Origin: Spiroplasma cantharicola
GTDB taxonomy: Bacteria > Bacillota_I > Bacilli_A > Mycoplasmatales > Mycoplasmataceae
Assembly (NCBI RefSeq): GCF_001281045.1
Contig: NZ_CP012622.1
Coordinates: 248,001 to 312,000, forward strand
Length of the DNA: 64,000 nt
Reading direction: 5' to 3'
The position numbers and the translations under genes are program-made. A model generated the notes under the pieces. That model worked only from the letters and a program-made list of their open reading frames with translations. It did no database searches and was not told where the DNA came from. Below are positions 51,994-60,977 of the stretch, in pieces; position 1 is the stretch's first letter; each line of letters begins with the position of its first letter.

Positions 51994-52036
51994 AAATTAT
52001 AAAAATTATAATTTTTATTTATAATTTTTATAATTT
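51994..52036. repeat. 18-base perfect inverted repeat in a divergent promoter region
   Basis: AAATTATAAAAATTATAA (51994-52011) and its exact complement (52019-52036) flank TTTTTAT. It lies between the leftward riboswitch promoter and the rightward -10 TATAAT (52041-52046) of the next gene, so it could be a repressor site or a hairpin. Confidence 0.75.
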
Positions 52037-52073
52037 AATATATAATATTTTTGAGAAATAAGAGGAGATAAAT

Positions 52074-52898
52074 ATGGAAAAAAAGAACCATGAAATACCA
52101 GATCATGATGACGTAAAAGAGGGTAAAAAAGACCATTATCATGACGAACACCACTTTGATTCTCTAGGTAACCACGATGATATAGATGACACTGATTTTC
52201 ATTGAAAAAACAGCTTATTTACAAGTAGAAGAAATTTAACATTTAAAATAACTTTAACTGGAGTATTCTTAGCTTTAGCTGTTGCCTTATCAGCATTTGA
52301 AATGCTTTATGAACAGTTGTTAGATAAGATACCATTATATGGTGTTGCTATTCCTTTTAGAATATTAGATATATTAGTTATAACATTATCACTTGCTGCA
52401 TTAGGTCCAATTTTTTCTGGCCTGATAGCATTTATAGTCCCATTTATTCATTTAATAGATGCACACAATCCACTAACTTTGTTAATTGATAGTTTTGGAT
52501 ATTTTGTATCAATTTGATTAATGTGATTTGTTTATTACTTTATTTTTAGAAATTCAAGTATTCATAAACATCCAATTAAAAGTGTAGATAAATTTAAAAG
52601 ATGAAGTCCAATTGCTATCTATGTACCTATCATTACAATTATTTATACTATGTTAGTATTTGCAATGTTATACATTACAACAAACAGTGACCATGGTCAT
52701 GATCATAGTCACTTATCAACTGAAATGATTAATTCATATCATGAAGCTCATTCAGGAGAGTGAACAAGTATAAAAGAAAATATTGGAATATTTATAGGTG
52801 TTATTTCAGCTGTTGAATTAGTTAGATTTTCAATTTGTTACATATTATTTGCAATAATTGAACCTCAAGTTAAAAAAATTAATCATTATTACAAGTAA
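52074..52898 (+). CDS. Polytopic membrane protein with His-rich N-terminus and loop (ECF S-like)
   Basis: 274 residues. The first 50 contain many His and Asp (NHEIPDHDDV, DHYHDEHHFD, NHDDIDD). Then come about six helices; the start TFKITLTGVFLALAVALSAFEML and the AFIVPFIHLIDAHNP loop resemble ECF S-components. A second His cluster, NSDHGHDHSHL, lies in a loop near residue 206. The His clusters suggest a metal (zinc, nickel, cobalt) or metal sensing, but the substrate is unknown. GAGGAGAT ribosome binding site. Divergent from the FMN/ribU unit and sharing the 18-base palindrome with it. Confidence 0.65.
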
Positions 52899-52930
52899 AA
52901 ATAAATTTTTTATCTTTTTAACAGATTATT

Positions 52931-52939
52931 TGATAAAAT
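52931..52939 (+). promoter_or_regulatory. Extended -10 promoter of mreB
   Basis: TGATAAAAT (TGnTAWAAT), 36 bases before the mreB start codon. Confidence 0.6.
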
Positions 52940-52975
52940 CTATATGAAAGTTAAAAATAGTGAGGTAAATAAAAA

Positions 52976-53998
52976 ATGGCAGGAAAAAAACCAATATTTG
53001 TTTCTATGGATTTAGGAACAGCATATACATTAGTTTATATTGAAGGAAATGGAATAGTTTACAACGAACCTTCAATTGTAGCATATAAAATTAAAGAAAA
53101 TAAAATTATAGCAGTTGGTGCAGAAGCATACAAAATGATTGGAAAAGGAAATAAAAATTTAAGAATTGTTAGACCAATGGTTGATGGTGTTATTACTGAT
53201 ATCAAAGCAACTCAAGCACAATTAAATTATATCTTTGCAAGACTTAGATTAGAAAAAGCTTTAAAAAATTGTGTTATGTTGTTGGCTTGTCCATCAGCAA
53301 TTACACAATTAGAAAAAACAGCACTTAAAAAAATAGCACTTAGTTTAGGTGCTGCTGAAGTATTTATTGAAGAAGAAGTAAAAATGGCAGCCTTGGGTGG
53401 AGGAGTTAATATTAACGCTCCAACTGGAAGACTTGTAGTTGACATGGGTGGTGGAACAACAGACGTTGCTGTTATTTCATCAGGAGATATAGTTATTTCA
53501 AAATCTATTAAAGTAGCAGGTAACTATTTAAATGAAGAAATTTTGAAATTTATAAGAGCCCAATATGGAATGGAAATCGGTATTAAAACAGCAGAAATAA
53601 TCAAAATAAATATTGGTTCACTTGCAAAATTCATTGATGAAAAATCAATGAAAGTTTATGGACGTGATGTTGTTTCTGGATTACCAAGAGAGATCGAAAT
53701 TACACCAGAAGAATTAAGAGAAGTATTGAAAGTTCCTTTATCAAGAGTTATTGAATTAATCGTTCAAGTTCTTGAAATGACACCACCAGAATTAGCTGGA
53801 GATATTTTCAGAAATGGAATAGTATTATGTGGTGGAACAGCATTAATTAACGGTATTGCAAAATATGTTGGAGATACTTTACAGTTACCAACTAAAGTTG
53901 GAGAACAACCATTATTAGCAGTTATTAATGGAACAAAAAAATTCCAATCTGAAATATTTGATAAATTAAGAAGAGTCAAAGAAGAAATAAGTTATTAA
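52976..53998 (+). CDS. mreB: Actin-like cytoskeletal protein MreB
   Basis: 340 residues, full length. Phosphate-1 motif SMDLGTAYTLVYI, VRPMVDGVITD, VVDMGGGTTDVAVIS (phosphate 2) and the adenosine-binding GIVLCGGTALI. ATP-driven filaments under the membrane shape Spiroplasma cells and drive their motility. Spiroplasmas carry several mreB paralogues; only one is in this window and I cannot number it. GAGGTAA ribosome binding site 8 bases before the ATG. No mreC/mreD nearby. No UGA codons in the gene. Confidence 0.97.
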   Translation: MAGKKPIFVSMDLGTAYTLVYIEGNGIVYNEPSIVAYKIKENKIIAVGAEAYKMIGKGNKNLRIVRPMVDGVITDIKATQAQLNYIFARLRLEKALKNCVMLLACPSAITQLEKTALKKIALSLGAAEVFIEEEVKMAALGGGVNINAPTGRLVVDMGGGTTDVAVISSGDIVISKSIKVAGNYLNEEILKFIRAQYGMEIGIKTAEIIKINIGSLAKFIDEKSMKVYGRDVVSGLPREIEITPEELREVLKVPLSRVIELIVQVLEMTPPELAGDIFRNGIVLCGGTALINGIAKYVGDTLQLPTKVGEQPLLAVINGTKKFQSEIFDKLRRVKEEISY

Positions 53999-54000
53999 TA

Positions 54001-54028
54001 AAAAAATCCTAATTATAGGATTTTTTTA
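54001..54028 (+). terminator. Terminator after mreB
   Basis: AAAAAATCCTA / TAGGATTTTTT stem with a four-base loop and T-run. Confidence 0.9.
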
Positions 54029-54090
54029 TTATTTATTTATGGAAAAAAATTCTAATTTTTATTTAAAAAAATATAACTTTTTTTGAACTG

Positions 54091-54099
54091 TGATATAAT
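54091..54099 (+). promoter_or_regulatory. Extended -10 promoter of a candidate small RNA
   Basis: TGATATAAT (54091-54099) with TATAACTTTTTT upstream. No coding region follows for 480 bases on this strand. Confidence 0.55.
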
Positions 54100-54105
54100 A
54101 AATTT

Positions 54106-54302
54106 GAAATTATAAGAGATTATAATTTCACATTATCAAAAAAAATTAAAAAAAGTGTTAAACTGTCCAAAAGGCTAATTATTTTATATTTGTAATCTGA
54201 TCTTTTAATAAACTATGAATGAGTGAGTTTATTAAATAACTTATTATTATAAAATATTCATAAATAAATGAATAAAAAAATTCTCTTCTGAGAATTTTTT
54301 TA
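54106..54302 (+). ncRNA. Candidate structured small RNA between mreB and ferredoxin
   Basis: About 200 bases without an open reading frame. Transcription from the promoter at 54091 would begin with a 9-base hairpin, GAAATTATA / TATAATTTC (54106-54129). A second stem TTTAATAAACT / AGTTTATTAAA (54204-54236) has an 11-base loop, and AATTCTC / GAGAATT with T-run (54275-54302) ends it. That terminator is palindromic and also ends the leftward ferredoxin gene, so it is not proof of a rightward transcript. No match to SRP, tmRNA or 6S RNA that I can see. Confidence 0.4.
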
Positions 54303-54307
54303 TTTTT

Positions 54308-54490
54308 TTATTCATCACCAATTTTAACAGCACCAGTAGGACAAACCATTTGGCATTCAACTAATTCTAGATCATTTTCGTTTGCTTCAGCAAAACCATC
54401 ATCATCCATGAAAAGAGTTTCAGTTTCATCAATTTGCACGCACGCCATACATCCTATACACATTGATTTATCAATTCAAGTTTTCTTCAT
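54308..54490 (-). CDS. Ferredoxin, 4Fe-4S type
   Basis: 60 residues, acidic. CIGCMAC (Cys11, 14, 17) and ECQMVCPTGAV (Cys46 and 50) give the ligands of one cluster (C-x2-C-x2-C ... C-P), with one extra Cys. A one-electron carrier. The downstream user is not visible here, but IspG (40952-42010) needs such electrons. AAGGAGATGG ribosome binding site. Confidence 0.92.
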
Positions 54491-54583
54491 AAAAACCATC
54501 TCCTTTTCTTTAATATAATAACAATAATTTCAATTATTTCTATATTTAATTTATAATATATAAGTTAATGGGGTGAAAAATAG

Positions 54584-55273
54584 ATGAACCTAACAAGAAT
54601 GGAACGTAATAAAGCAATTCATGAAAAAGTAAAGAAGGAAATTGCTTATAAAAAGAATATACAAGATGAAAAATCAGTAATTCATTCAACATTTGAAAAA
54701 TTAAAAATGATTGATTTAGACTTTTTTAAAGAAAAATTATCTATTTTTGATGCAAAACATGAATTTGAAAAGCCTTACCTTGATAGAGATAAGTCATCAA
54801 GTTTATTCCCTGAGGATTTAAAATATGAAATGAAGTTGGAAATCTCGGAATTAAAGAAAATTGGGTTAAATCAAGCTAATAAAATTTCAACTAATGAAGT
54901 TGAAGAGCAAGAGAATTCATTAAATTTAAGAAGTGATAAATATATTAATTTATATAAAAGTTTACAAGAAAATGATAAAAATTTTCAAATAAATATTAAC
55001 AAATTAAAAGAAAAGCAAGCTTGAATAAAAACAAATCCGCAAGATATTTCTATGACTACAGTGCAACAAGTAAGAAGCAAAGATAATAGAAGTACTCAGC
55101 AAATGATAATAGAAGTTAGTGAAAAAAATGAAAAGGGTTTAAACAGAGTTTTAAAAACTTGAAAATTACAAGAAAGAAAATATAGATTTAAATGAGTTCT
55201 TCCTACTTTGATTACTTTTATAGTATTAATGTTTTTAGCAATAATAATTCCAATATTTGTGGTAGGAGGGTAA
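54584..55273 (+). CDS. Coiled-coil protein with a C-terminal membrane anchor
   Basis: 229 residues. A charged helical body (about 1-195) is rich in Lys and Glu, followed by a C-terminal hydrophobic helix (VLPTLITFIVLMFLAIIIPIFVV), making it tail-anchored. Four UGA Trp codons. GGGGTGA ribosome binding site. Six bases before cmk, so it is the first gene of the cmk-der-gpsA-hup group. Not recognised. Confidence 0.7.
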
Positions 55274-55279
55274 TTAAAT

Positions 55280-55942
55280 TTGAAACATATTAATATTGCA
55301 GTAGATGGAACAGCAGGGTCTGGAAAAAGCTCAGTTATGAAAAGAGTTGCTGTAAAGTTAAAAATGAATTTTATTGATACTGGGGTTATGTATAGAGCTT
55401 TTACTAAGTTTTGCTTGGATAATCAAGTAAATTTTTTAAACGATAAGGAAATTGAAAAACAAATTAAAAATTTTAATTTTAAATATATAAATGAGAATTC
55501 TATTTTAGTAAATAATGTAGAATATGGAAAAACTATTTTTGATTATGATGTTGCAGAAAATATTAAATATGTAGCAAAAAATAATAAAGTAAGAAAATTT
55601 ATGGTTTTAGCCCAAAGAGAAATGACTCAAAATAAAAATAATATTGTTATTGGAAGAGATATAACAACAGTAGTTCTTCCAAATGCAGAATTAAAAATAT
55701 ATTTTGATTGTTCTGTTGAGGCAAGAGCACAAAGAAGATTCAATCAAAATAAGAGAAAAAAAATTACTCCAAACGTTTATGAAGATATACTAAGACAAAT
55801 TCAACAAAGAGATGATTATGATAAAAATAGAGAAATGGGTGCACTTAAAATTGCACCAGATGCTTGATATTTAAATACAAGTAATTTAAGTATCGGTAAA
55901 GTAATTAGATTAATTTTAAATAAAATAGAAAATCTTAAATAG
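55280..55942 (+). CDS. cmk: Cytidylate kinase
   Basis: 220 residues. P-loop [57 protein letters not shown] (the NMP/CMP lid). Phosphorylates CMP and dCMP. The start is TTG (55280), supported by GGAGGG 9 bases upstream and by the conserved N-terminus. Confidence 0.95.
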
Positions 55943-55970
55943 TCTTTACTTTTTAAGGGGGTGTAGCTTT

Positions 55971-57284
55971 ATGGCAAGAAAAGGAATTGTAGCAATAGTT
56001 GGGAGACCAAATGTTGGAAAATCTACACTTTTTAATAGAATAATTAGAGAAAAAAAAGCGATTGTTGAAGATAAACCAGGAGTGACTCGCGACAGAATGT
56101 ATGGTAAAGCAGAGTGATTAACTTTACCCTTTATTGTAGTTGATACTGGTGGTATTACGCTACAAGATAGCCCTTTTTCAAAAGAGATAAGAATGCAAGC
56201 AGAAATTGCTATTAAAGAAGCAGATGTAATAGTTTTTGCAATTAATTATAAAGATGGAATTACACAAGAAGATGAAGCAGTAGCTAAAATACTTTATAAA
56301 ACTCACAAACCAGTAATACTTGCCGTTAATAAATATGATAAAAAAGATCAATTTGATGAATCATTTACTTTTATGACTTTGGGTTTTGGAGAACCATTTA
56401 TGATCTCTTCTACTCATGGAATTGGAATTGGTGATTTACTAGATAAGATAATTGAAAGCTTTCCAAAATTTGATGAGGGTGAAGAAAATGAAGAACTAAA
56501 ATTAGCAATAGTTGGGAGACCAAATGTTGGTAAATCAAGTTTAGTAAATTCATTGGTTGGTGAAGAAAGAATGATTGTTTCTGAAATAGCAGGGACAACA
56601 ATTGATGCAGTAGATAGTAAAATAAAATATAATGGCAATAGTTATACAATTATTGATACAGCTGGTATGAGAAAAAAAGGAAAGATTTATGAGAATCTTG
56701 AAAAGTATAGTTACCTAAGATCAATAAGTACTATTAATAAAGCTGATATTGTACTGCTAATTCTTGATTCTAGTGAAAATATTAAAGACCACGATACAAA
56801 TATTGGGGGGTTTGCTTTTGAAGAAAATAAACCTATAATAATTATTGGTAACAAGTGAGACTTAGTTAAAGATAAAGAAACTAATACTATGAAAAGAAAA
56901 GAAGAAGAAATCAAAGCTTATTTCAAGTATTTAAATTATGCTAAAGTCTTATTTATATCTGCAAAAGAGAATAAAAGAATAAATAAAATATTTGATATTG
57001 TGGATTTAGTTCAAAAAAATATTAAAAAAAGAATTAGAACAAGTCTACTTAATGAAGTTTTCAATAAAGCTCAATTAATTAATCCAGCTCCAAATCATAA
57101 TGGTGGAAGATTAAAAATATTTTATGCCTCACAAGTTGAAGCATATTTACCAACTTTTGTTTTATTTGTTAACAATCCAGAATTTGTTCATTTCTCATAT
57201 AAAAGATTTTTAGAAAATCAAATTCGCTCACAGTTTGATTTTAGCGGTGTACCAATAACAATTATTTTTAGAGAAAGGAAATAA
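55971..57284 (+). CDS. der: GTPase Der (EngA)
   Basis: 437 residues with two G domains in tandem: [14 protein letters not shown] (about 10) with DTGGI, and [14 protein letters not shown] (about 180) with [12 protein letters not shown]-terminal KH-like domain ends [24 protein letters not shown]. Assists 50S assembly. Two UGA codons, for example in the first domain at 56115 region. GGGGGTG ribosome binding site. Confidence 0.97.
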
Positions 57285-57287
57285 TAT

Positions 57288-58292
57288 ATGCAAAAGGAAA
57301 AGATAGCAATAATAGGAACAGGAGCATATGGAACAGTTTTAGCTAACGTTTTAGCTGATAATGGTCATGATGTAATCATGTATGGAATTGAAGAAACACA
57401 AGTTGAAGATATTAATAATAATCATTTAAACTCTAAATTTTTTCAAGATTTACTAATTAATTCAAATATAAAAGCAACTACAGATTTTCCAGCAGCAATG
57501 GAAAAAGCAAATATTGTAATTTTAAGTGTGCCAACATTTGCTTTGGATAATGCAATTGAAAATGTAATAAAATATGGAAAACGTGAGATGCATATAATAA
57601 ATGTGGCTAAAGGTTTAGATGAAGAAAATCTTGATTTATTAAGCAAAAAAATTAAAAAAAGATTTGAAGGAACAGGGGTTATGAAATCCTATGGGGCAAT
57701 CTATGGGCCTTCAGTTGCTATTGAAGTGATTATGCGAAAACCAACTTGCGTTATGAGTTGTAATGAAGATGAAGCAATTGCTACTTATATTGCAAATTTA
57801 TTTTCAAATGAATATTTTATTGTAAAAGTTACAACCGATGTTATTGGTTGTGAAGTTTCTGCTGCTTTAAAGAATAGTGTCGCAATTGCTGCTGGATTAT
57901 TACATGGTTTTTCAGCTGCCGATAATTCAAAAGCTTCATTAATTACTATTGGAAATGCAGAAATTTATAATATAGCAAAACATTTTGGAGCTAAAATAGA
58001 AACATTTATGAATTTTGCAACTCTTGGAGATTTGATTTTAACTGCTTCTTCATTAAAATCAAGAAACTTTTCATTGGGCGTTCAGATTGCTCAAAAAGAT
58101 GATGCAAAGATGGTTTTAACTTCTCATAAGAATACTGTCGAGGGAGTTTTATCTTGTAAATTGGCATATGAGATATGTAGCAAATATAAAATTAAAGCAC
58201 CAATGTTTGAAATACTATATAAAATACTATACAATAATCATAGACCTAGTGGGTTAGTAAATGATTTTTTCCAACATGCTAAGGTAGTATAG
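57288..58292 (+). CDS. gpsA: Glycerol-3-phosphate dehydrogenase [NAD(P)+]
   Basis: 334 residues. Rossmann GTGAYGTVLANVLADNGHDV, VLSVPTFALDNAIEN, YGPSVAIEVIMRKPT (usually SGPSFAxE), and the catalytic Lys in GCEVSAALKNSVAIAAGL. Makes glycerol-3-phosphate for phospholipids from DHAP. Starts 3 bases after der, with GAAAGGAAA ribosome binding site. No UGA codons. Confidence 0.96.
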   Translation: MQKEKIAIIGTGAYGTVLANVLADNGHDVIMYGIEETQVEDINNNHLNSKFFQDLLINSNIKATTDFPAAMEKANIVILSVPTFALDNAIENVIKYGKREMHIINVAKGLDEENLDLLSKKIKKRFEGTGVMKSYGAIYGPSVAIEVIMRKPTCVMSCNEDEAIATYIANLFSNEYFIVKVTTDVIGCEVSAALKNSVAIAAGLLHGFSAADNSKASLITIGNAEIYNIAKHFGAKIETFMNFATLGDLILTASSLKSRNFSLGVQIAQKDDAKMVLTSHKNTVEGVLSCKLAYEICSKYKIKAPMFEILYKILYNNHRPSGLVNDFFQHAKVV

Positions 58293-58313
58293 ATTTAAGG
58301 GGTGGATATAACC

Positions 58314-58589
58314 ATGACAAAAAAAGAATTATCTGAAAAAATTTCAGCAGAATTTGGTAATACAAAAGCTGATGCTGAAAAAATGATTAACTTTGTATTT
58401 GATGAAATTGTAAATGCTCTAGTTAATAAAGAAGAAGTTGCAATTGCAGGATTTGGTAAATTTGTTACAACTGAGAGAGCATCTCGTGAAGGTGTTAACC
58501 CAGCAACTGGAGCAAAAATCCAAATTGCTGCAACAACTGTAGCAAAATTTAAAGTAGCTAAACAATTAAAAGAAGCAGTTGCTAAATAA
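58314..58589 (+). CDS. hup: HU-family DNA-binding protein
   Basis: 91 residues. MTKKELSEKISAEF, VNALVNKEEVAIAGFGKFVT and REGVNPATGAKIQIAATTVAKFKVAKQLKEAV are diagnostic. Dimer that bends DNA. I use the ATG at 58314, which has the standard N-terminus and AAGGGGTGG 8 bases upstream; a GTG at 58302 would add four residues and sits in that ribosome binding site. Confidence 0.97.
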   Translation: MTKKELSEKISAEFGNTKADAEKMINFVFDEIVNALVNKEEVAIAGFGKFVTTERASREGVNPATGAKIQIAATTVAKFKVAKQLKEAVAK

Positions 58590-58603
58590 TAAGAACAAAA
58601 TTT

Positions 58604-58635
58604 AAAAGACTTGCAACATGCAAGTTTTAATTTTG
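58604..58635 (+). terminator. Terminator after hup
   Basis: ACTTGC / GCAAGT stem with a five-base loop and TTTTAATTTT tail. Confidence 0.8.
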
Positions 58636-58643
58636 CAAAAAAT

Positions 58644-59195
58644 ATGTTTGAACTTTTCAAAACAGGATTAATAAGCAAAAAAACTCTTTTAATTTTAAAC
58701 TATTCAAAAATTAAAATTAATGAGAATCAATTAGCTATTTTATTAATAATTATGGAGTTATCAAACGATGACCAAAAAAACTTTACACCATCACAAATTG
58801 CAGAACATATGATAATTTCAAAAGAAGAAATTGAAAAAGAAATTTCTTTACTTTTAAAAAATCGAATTATTAAATTGGAACAAAAAGGTAAAAAAACTAT
58901 CCTTGATCTAACACCTTTATTTAACAGATTACTTGTAGAATTAGAAGAAAAACACTCTAAATTAAGAAATGATAATACATATAATTTTATTGAAAAAATG
59001 TTTGATTATAAATTAACAGAATCTGAAATAGATAAAATTGAAAATTTTATTGAACTGGGTATTTCAAAACCTAAGATTATGTCAATAATTGATGAGTTTA
59101 AAATTGATAATATTAAAGACTTATTTAAAAAGTTAGAAGATAAGTCAAAAGAGACTTCCGTAAAAATAACTATGTATAATTGATTAAATGATTAA
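58644..59195 (+). CDS. dnaD: DnaD-like replication initiation protein
   Basis: 183 residues. Winged-helix N-terminus (LISKKTLLILNYSKIKINENQLAILLIIMEL, then TPSQIAEHMIISKEEIEKEISLLLKNRIIKLE) and a C-terminal helical DnaB2-type domain (YNFIEKMFDYKLTESEIDKIENFIELG). DnaD helps load the replicative helicase. No Shine-Dalgarno before the ATG at 58644, which lies 8 bases after the hup terminator. The 3' end overlaps the convergent recU gene by 26 bases. Confidence 0.8.
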
Positions 59196-59655
59196 AAATA
59201 TCATTAAAATTAAAATTAATACCTGAAAAATTTATTTCCAAGAAATTTTCTTTGAAATATTGATAGGGTATTTTTTTATTTTTTATATTACTTAGTTCAC
59301 TTATATGAATAAAAAATATTTTTTCATATAAGTGAAAATAAACTAAAATAAAGGCACAACCATTATTTTTATTAACTAAAGTTAATTTTTCAAATTGTTG
59401 CTGTTTTAAATTATTTAAATTAAAATAATCTTTTTCAGTTTCTTTTGCTTCAAATTCTAAGTATATGCCTTTTCAAAGTCCAATATAATCACAAAAGTAA
59501 TTTCTTTTTAATCTAGCTGTAATAATATTGTTATTAATAGAAATAATATTATTATTGATAGGCATTTTATAAATAAATCCATTATTTTCGTCTAAAATAC
59601 TAATACTATTATTTATAATAGTTTCTAAATACATTCCTTTATTTTTTATTATCAT
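59170..59655 (-). CDS. recU: Holliday junction resolvase RecU
   Basis: 161 residues. KNKGMYLETIINNSISILDE, FIYKMPIN, the catalytic acid region CDYIGLWKGIYLEFEAKETE and the stretch NLNNLKQQQFEKL match RecU. It cuts four-way junctions in recombination. A bit shorter than Firmicutes RecU (about 200). I start at the ATG at 59655, preceded by GGGTGAAAT. The 3' end overlaps the dnaD-like gene. Confidence 0.85.
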
Positions 59656-59738
59656 AATTTCACCCAAAGATATTAATCGATATATATTTACAAAAAAATA
59701 TAAAATAAGATACAATAAGACTAAATGGGGGCATAACA

Positions 59739-60068
59739 ATGGCAGATTTTATAAAATTAACAAAACAAGAAATTATAGACAAAGATTTTGAAGTTGAATA
59801 TAAAGGTTATAAAGTAGAAGAAGTTGATGCTTTTTTAGATATGATAGCAGAAGACTATAAATTTTTTGAAGAAAAAAACATTAAAAAAGAAAAGGAAATA
59901 GCAACTTTAAAAGAAAATATTAATAGATTATCTAGTGAACTGACAGAAACATTGGCTACTTTAAAATTAAGTGAAAGTCAAATGGAAGCATTAGCCAGAG
60001 CTGGATTAAATAGTTCAGACTTAATTAAGAGAATTTCTAATTTAGAAAAAGAAAGATATAATAAGTAA
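59739..60068 (+). CDS. gpsB: DivIVA/GpsB-domain protein
   Basis: 109 residues. The N-terminal DivIVA motif reads LTKQEIIDKDFEVEYKGYKVEEVDAFLDMIAEDY, a membrane-curvature-binding hook, followed by a coiled coil. GpsB normally coordinates wall synthesis and division in Firmicutes; what it does in a wall-less cell is open. GGGGGCATAAC ribosome binding site, immediately upstream of rnpB. Confidence 0.92.
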   Translation: MADFIKLTKQEIIDKDFEVEYKGYKVEEVDAFLDMIAEDYKFFEEKNIKKEKEIATLKENINRLSSELTETLATLKLSESQMEALARAGLNSSDLIKRISNLEKERYNK

Positions 60069-60073
60069 TTTAG

Positions 60074-60460
60074 TATAAAATAATCAATGAGATTAACTTT
60101 GAATCAACTGCTATATTTGAAAAATAATATAGAGGAAACTCCACGCTTGCACATTCTGAGATGAATGTAGTGTTTGTGCTAGAGAAAAAAATAACTTTAG
60201 GTACCAATTTATTGGTAACGACTTAAGTATAGTCTAAGGGCATTTATGCCTATGATAAGCTTTATAAAGTGCCACAGAGACGATTAGCTAGAAATAGTGA
60301 AATGGAACGGGTAAACTCCACAAGCAAGAAACTCAAATTTTGGTAGAGGAGCTTAAGGGTGAGGAATTCAACAAGCCTTTGGGATCGCATAAGCGATAGA
60401 TAGATAGTTGATGCACGTAAGTGTTACAAAACGTGGGTTATGATAACTTAATCTCACTAT
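60074..60460 (+). ncRNA. rnpB: RNase P RNA (type B)
   Basis: Contains the conserved core AGAGGAAACTCCACGCTTGC (P4 5' strand) near 60130, a match to the CR-V region GCCACAGAGACG (60271-60283), and the AAACTCCACAAGCAAG P4 partner near 60313. The ends pair as P1: GAGATTAA (60089-60096) with TTAATCTC (60448-60455). A -10 TATAAAAT lies at 60074-60081, so the mature RNA probably runs 60087 to about 60460. Removes 5' leaders from pre-tRNA. TTTTTT at 60461-60466 follows. Confidence 0.93.
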
Positions 60461-60479
60461 ATTTTTTAAGGATTTGTAT

Positions 60480-60932
60480 ATGAAAAAATTATTTGAATAT
60501 TTAAAATTAAATAATTTAACACTATCTTCATGTGAATCATTTACAGGAGGATACTTTGCCAATCAAATAACAAATATTTCTGGAGCAAGTCAATATTTTA
60601 AAGGTTCCTTTATTTGTTATTCAGATGAATTTAAAACACAAGTTTTAGGAATAGATATAGAAGTAATTAAAAAATATAGTGTCGTTTCAAGAGAAGTTTT
60701 GGCATTAATGTTGGAAAAAACTAATCAAAAAATTAAATCAGATATTGTTATTGGTTTTACAGGTTATGCTCCTCCAAAAGATGTTAATGAAAAATCTGGT
60801 TTGAGTTTTGTAGGTTTTAGGATTAATAATCGAAATTTTATTTTTGAATTTTTTATTGAAGAAAATATCTCAAGAGAAGATTATAAACAACAAGCTAGCG
60901 AATTTATTATTAATAAGCTTCTAAAAATTTAA
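60480..60932 (+). CDS. cinA: CinA/PncC-type nicotinamide-nucleotide amidohydrolase
   Basis: 150 residues, only the PncC domain; the larger N-terminal MoCF domain of CinA is absent. SSCESFTGGYFANQITNISGASQYFKGSFICYSDEFK and VVSREVLALMLEKT are standard; the Ser-Cys pocket is present. Deamidates NMN for NAD recycling. Start at 60480 with AAGGAT upstream; the TTG 6 bases earlier is less likely. Adjacent to recA as in many Firmicutes. Confidence 0.9.
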   Translation: MKKLFEYLKLNNLTLSSCESFTGGYFANQITNISGASQYFKGSFICYSDEFKTQVLGIDIEVIKKYSVVSREVLALMLEKTNQKIKSDIVIGFTGYAPPKDVNEKSGLSFVGFRINNRNFIFEFFIEENISREDYKQQASEFIINKLLKI

Positions 60933-60977
60933 TTTTAATTCCTTATTGTCGATAATGATAATTGAGGAGAAAAATAT

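Noticed and set aside
54106-54302. Interpretation of this region as SRP (4.5S) RNA or tmRNA
   Set aside because: The conserved SRP tetraloop region and the tmRNA tRNA-like ends are absent.
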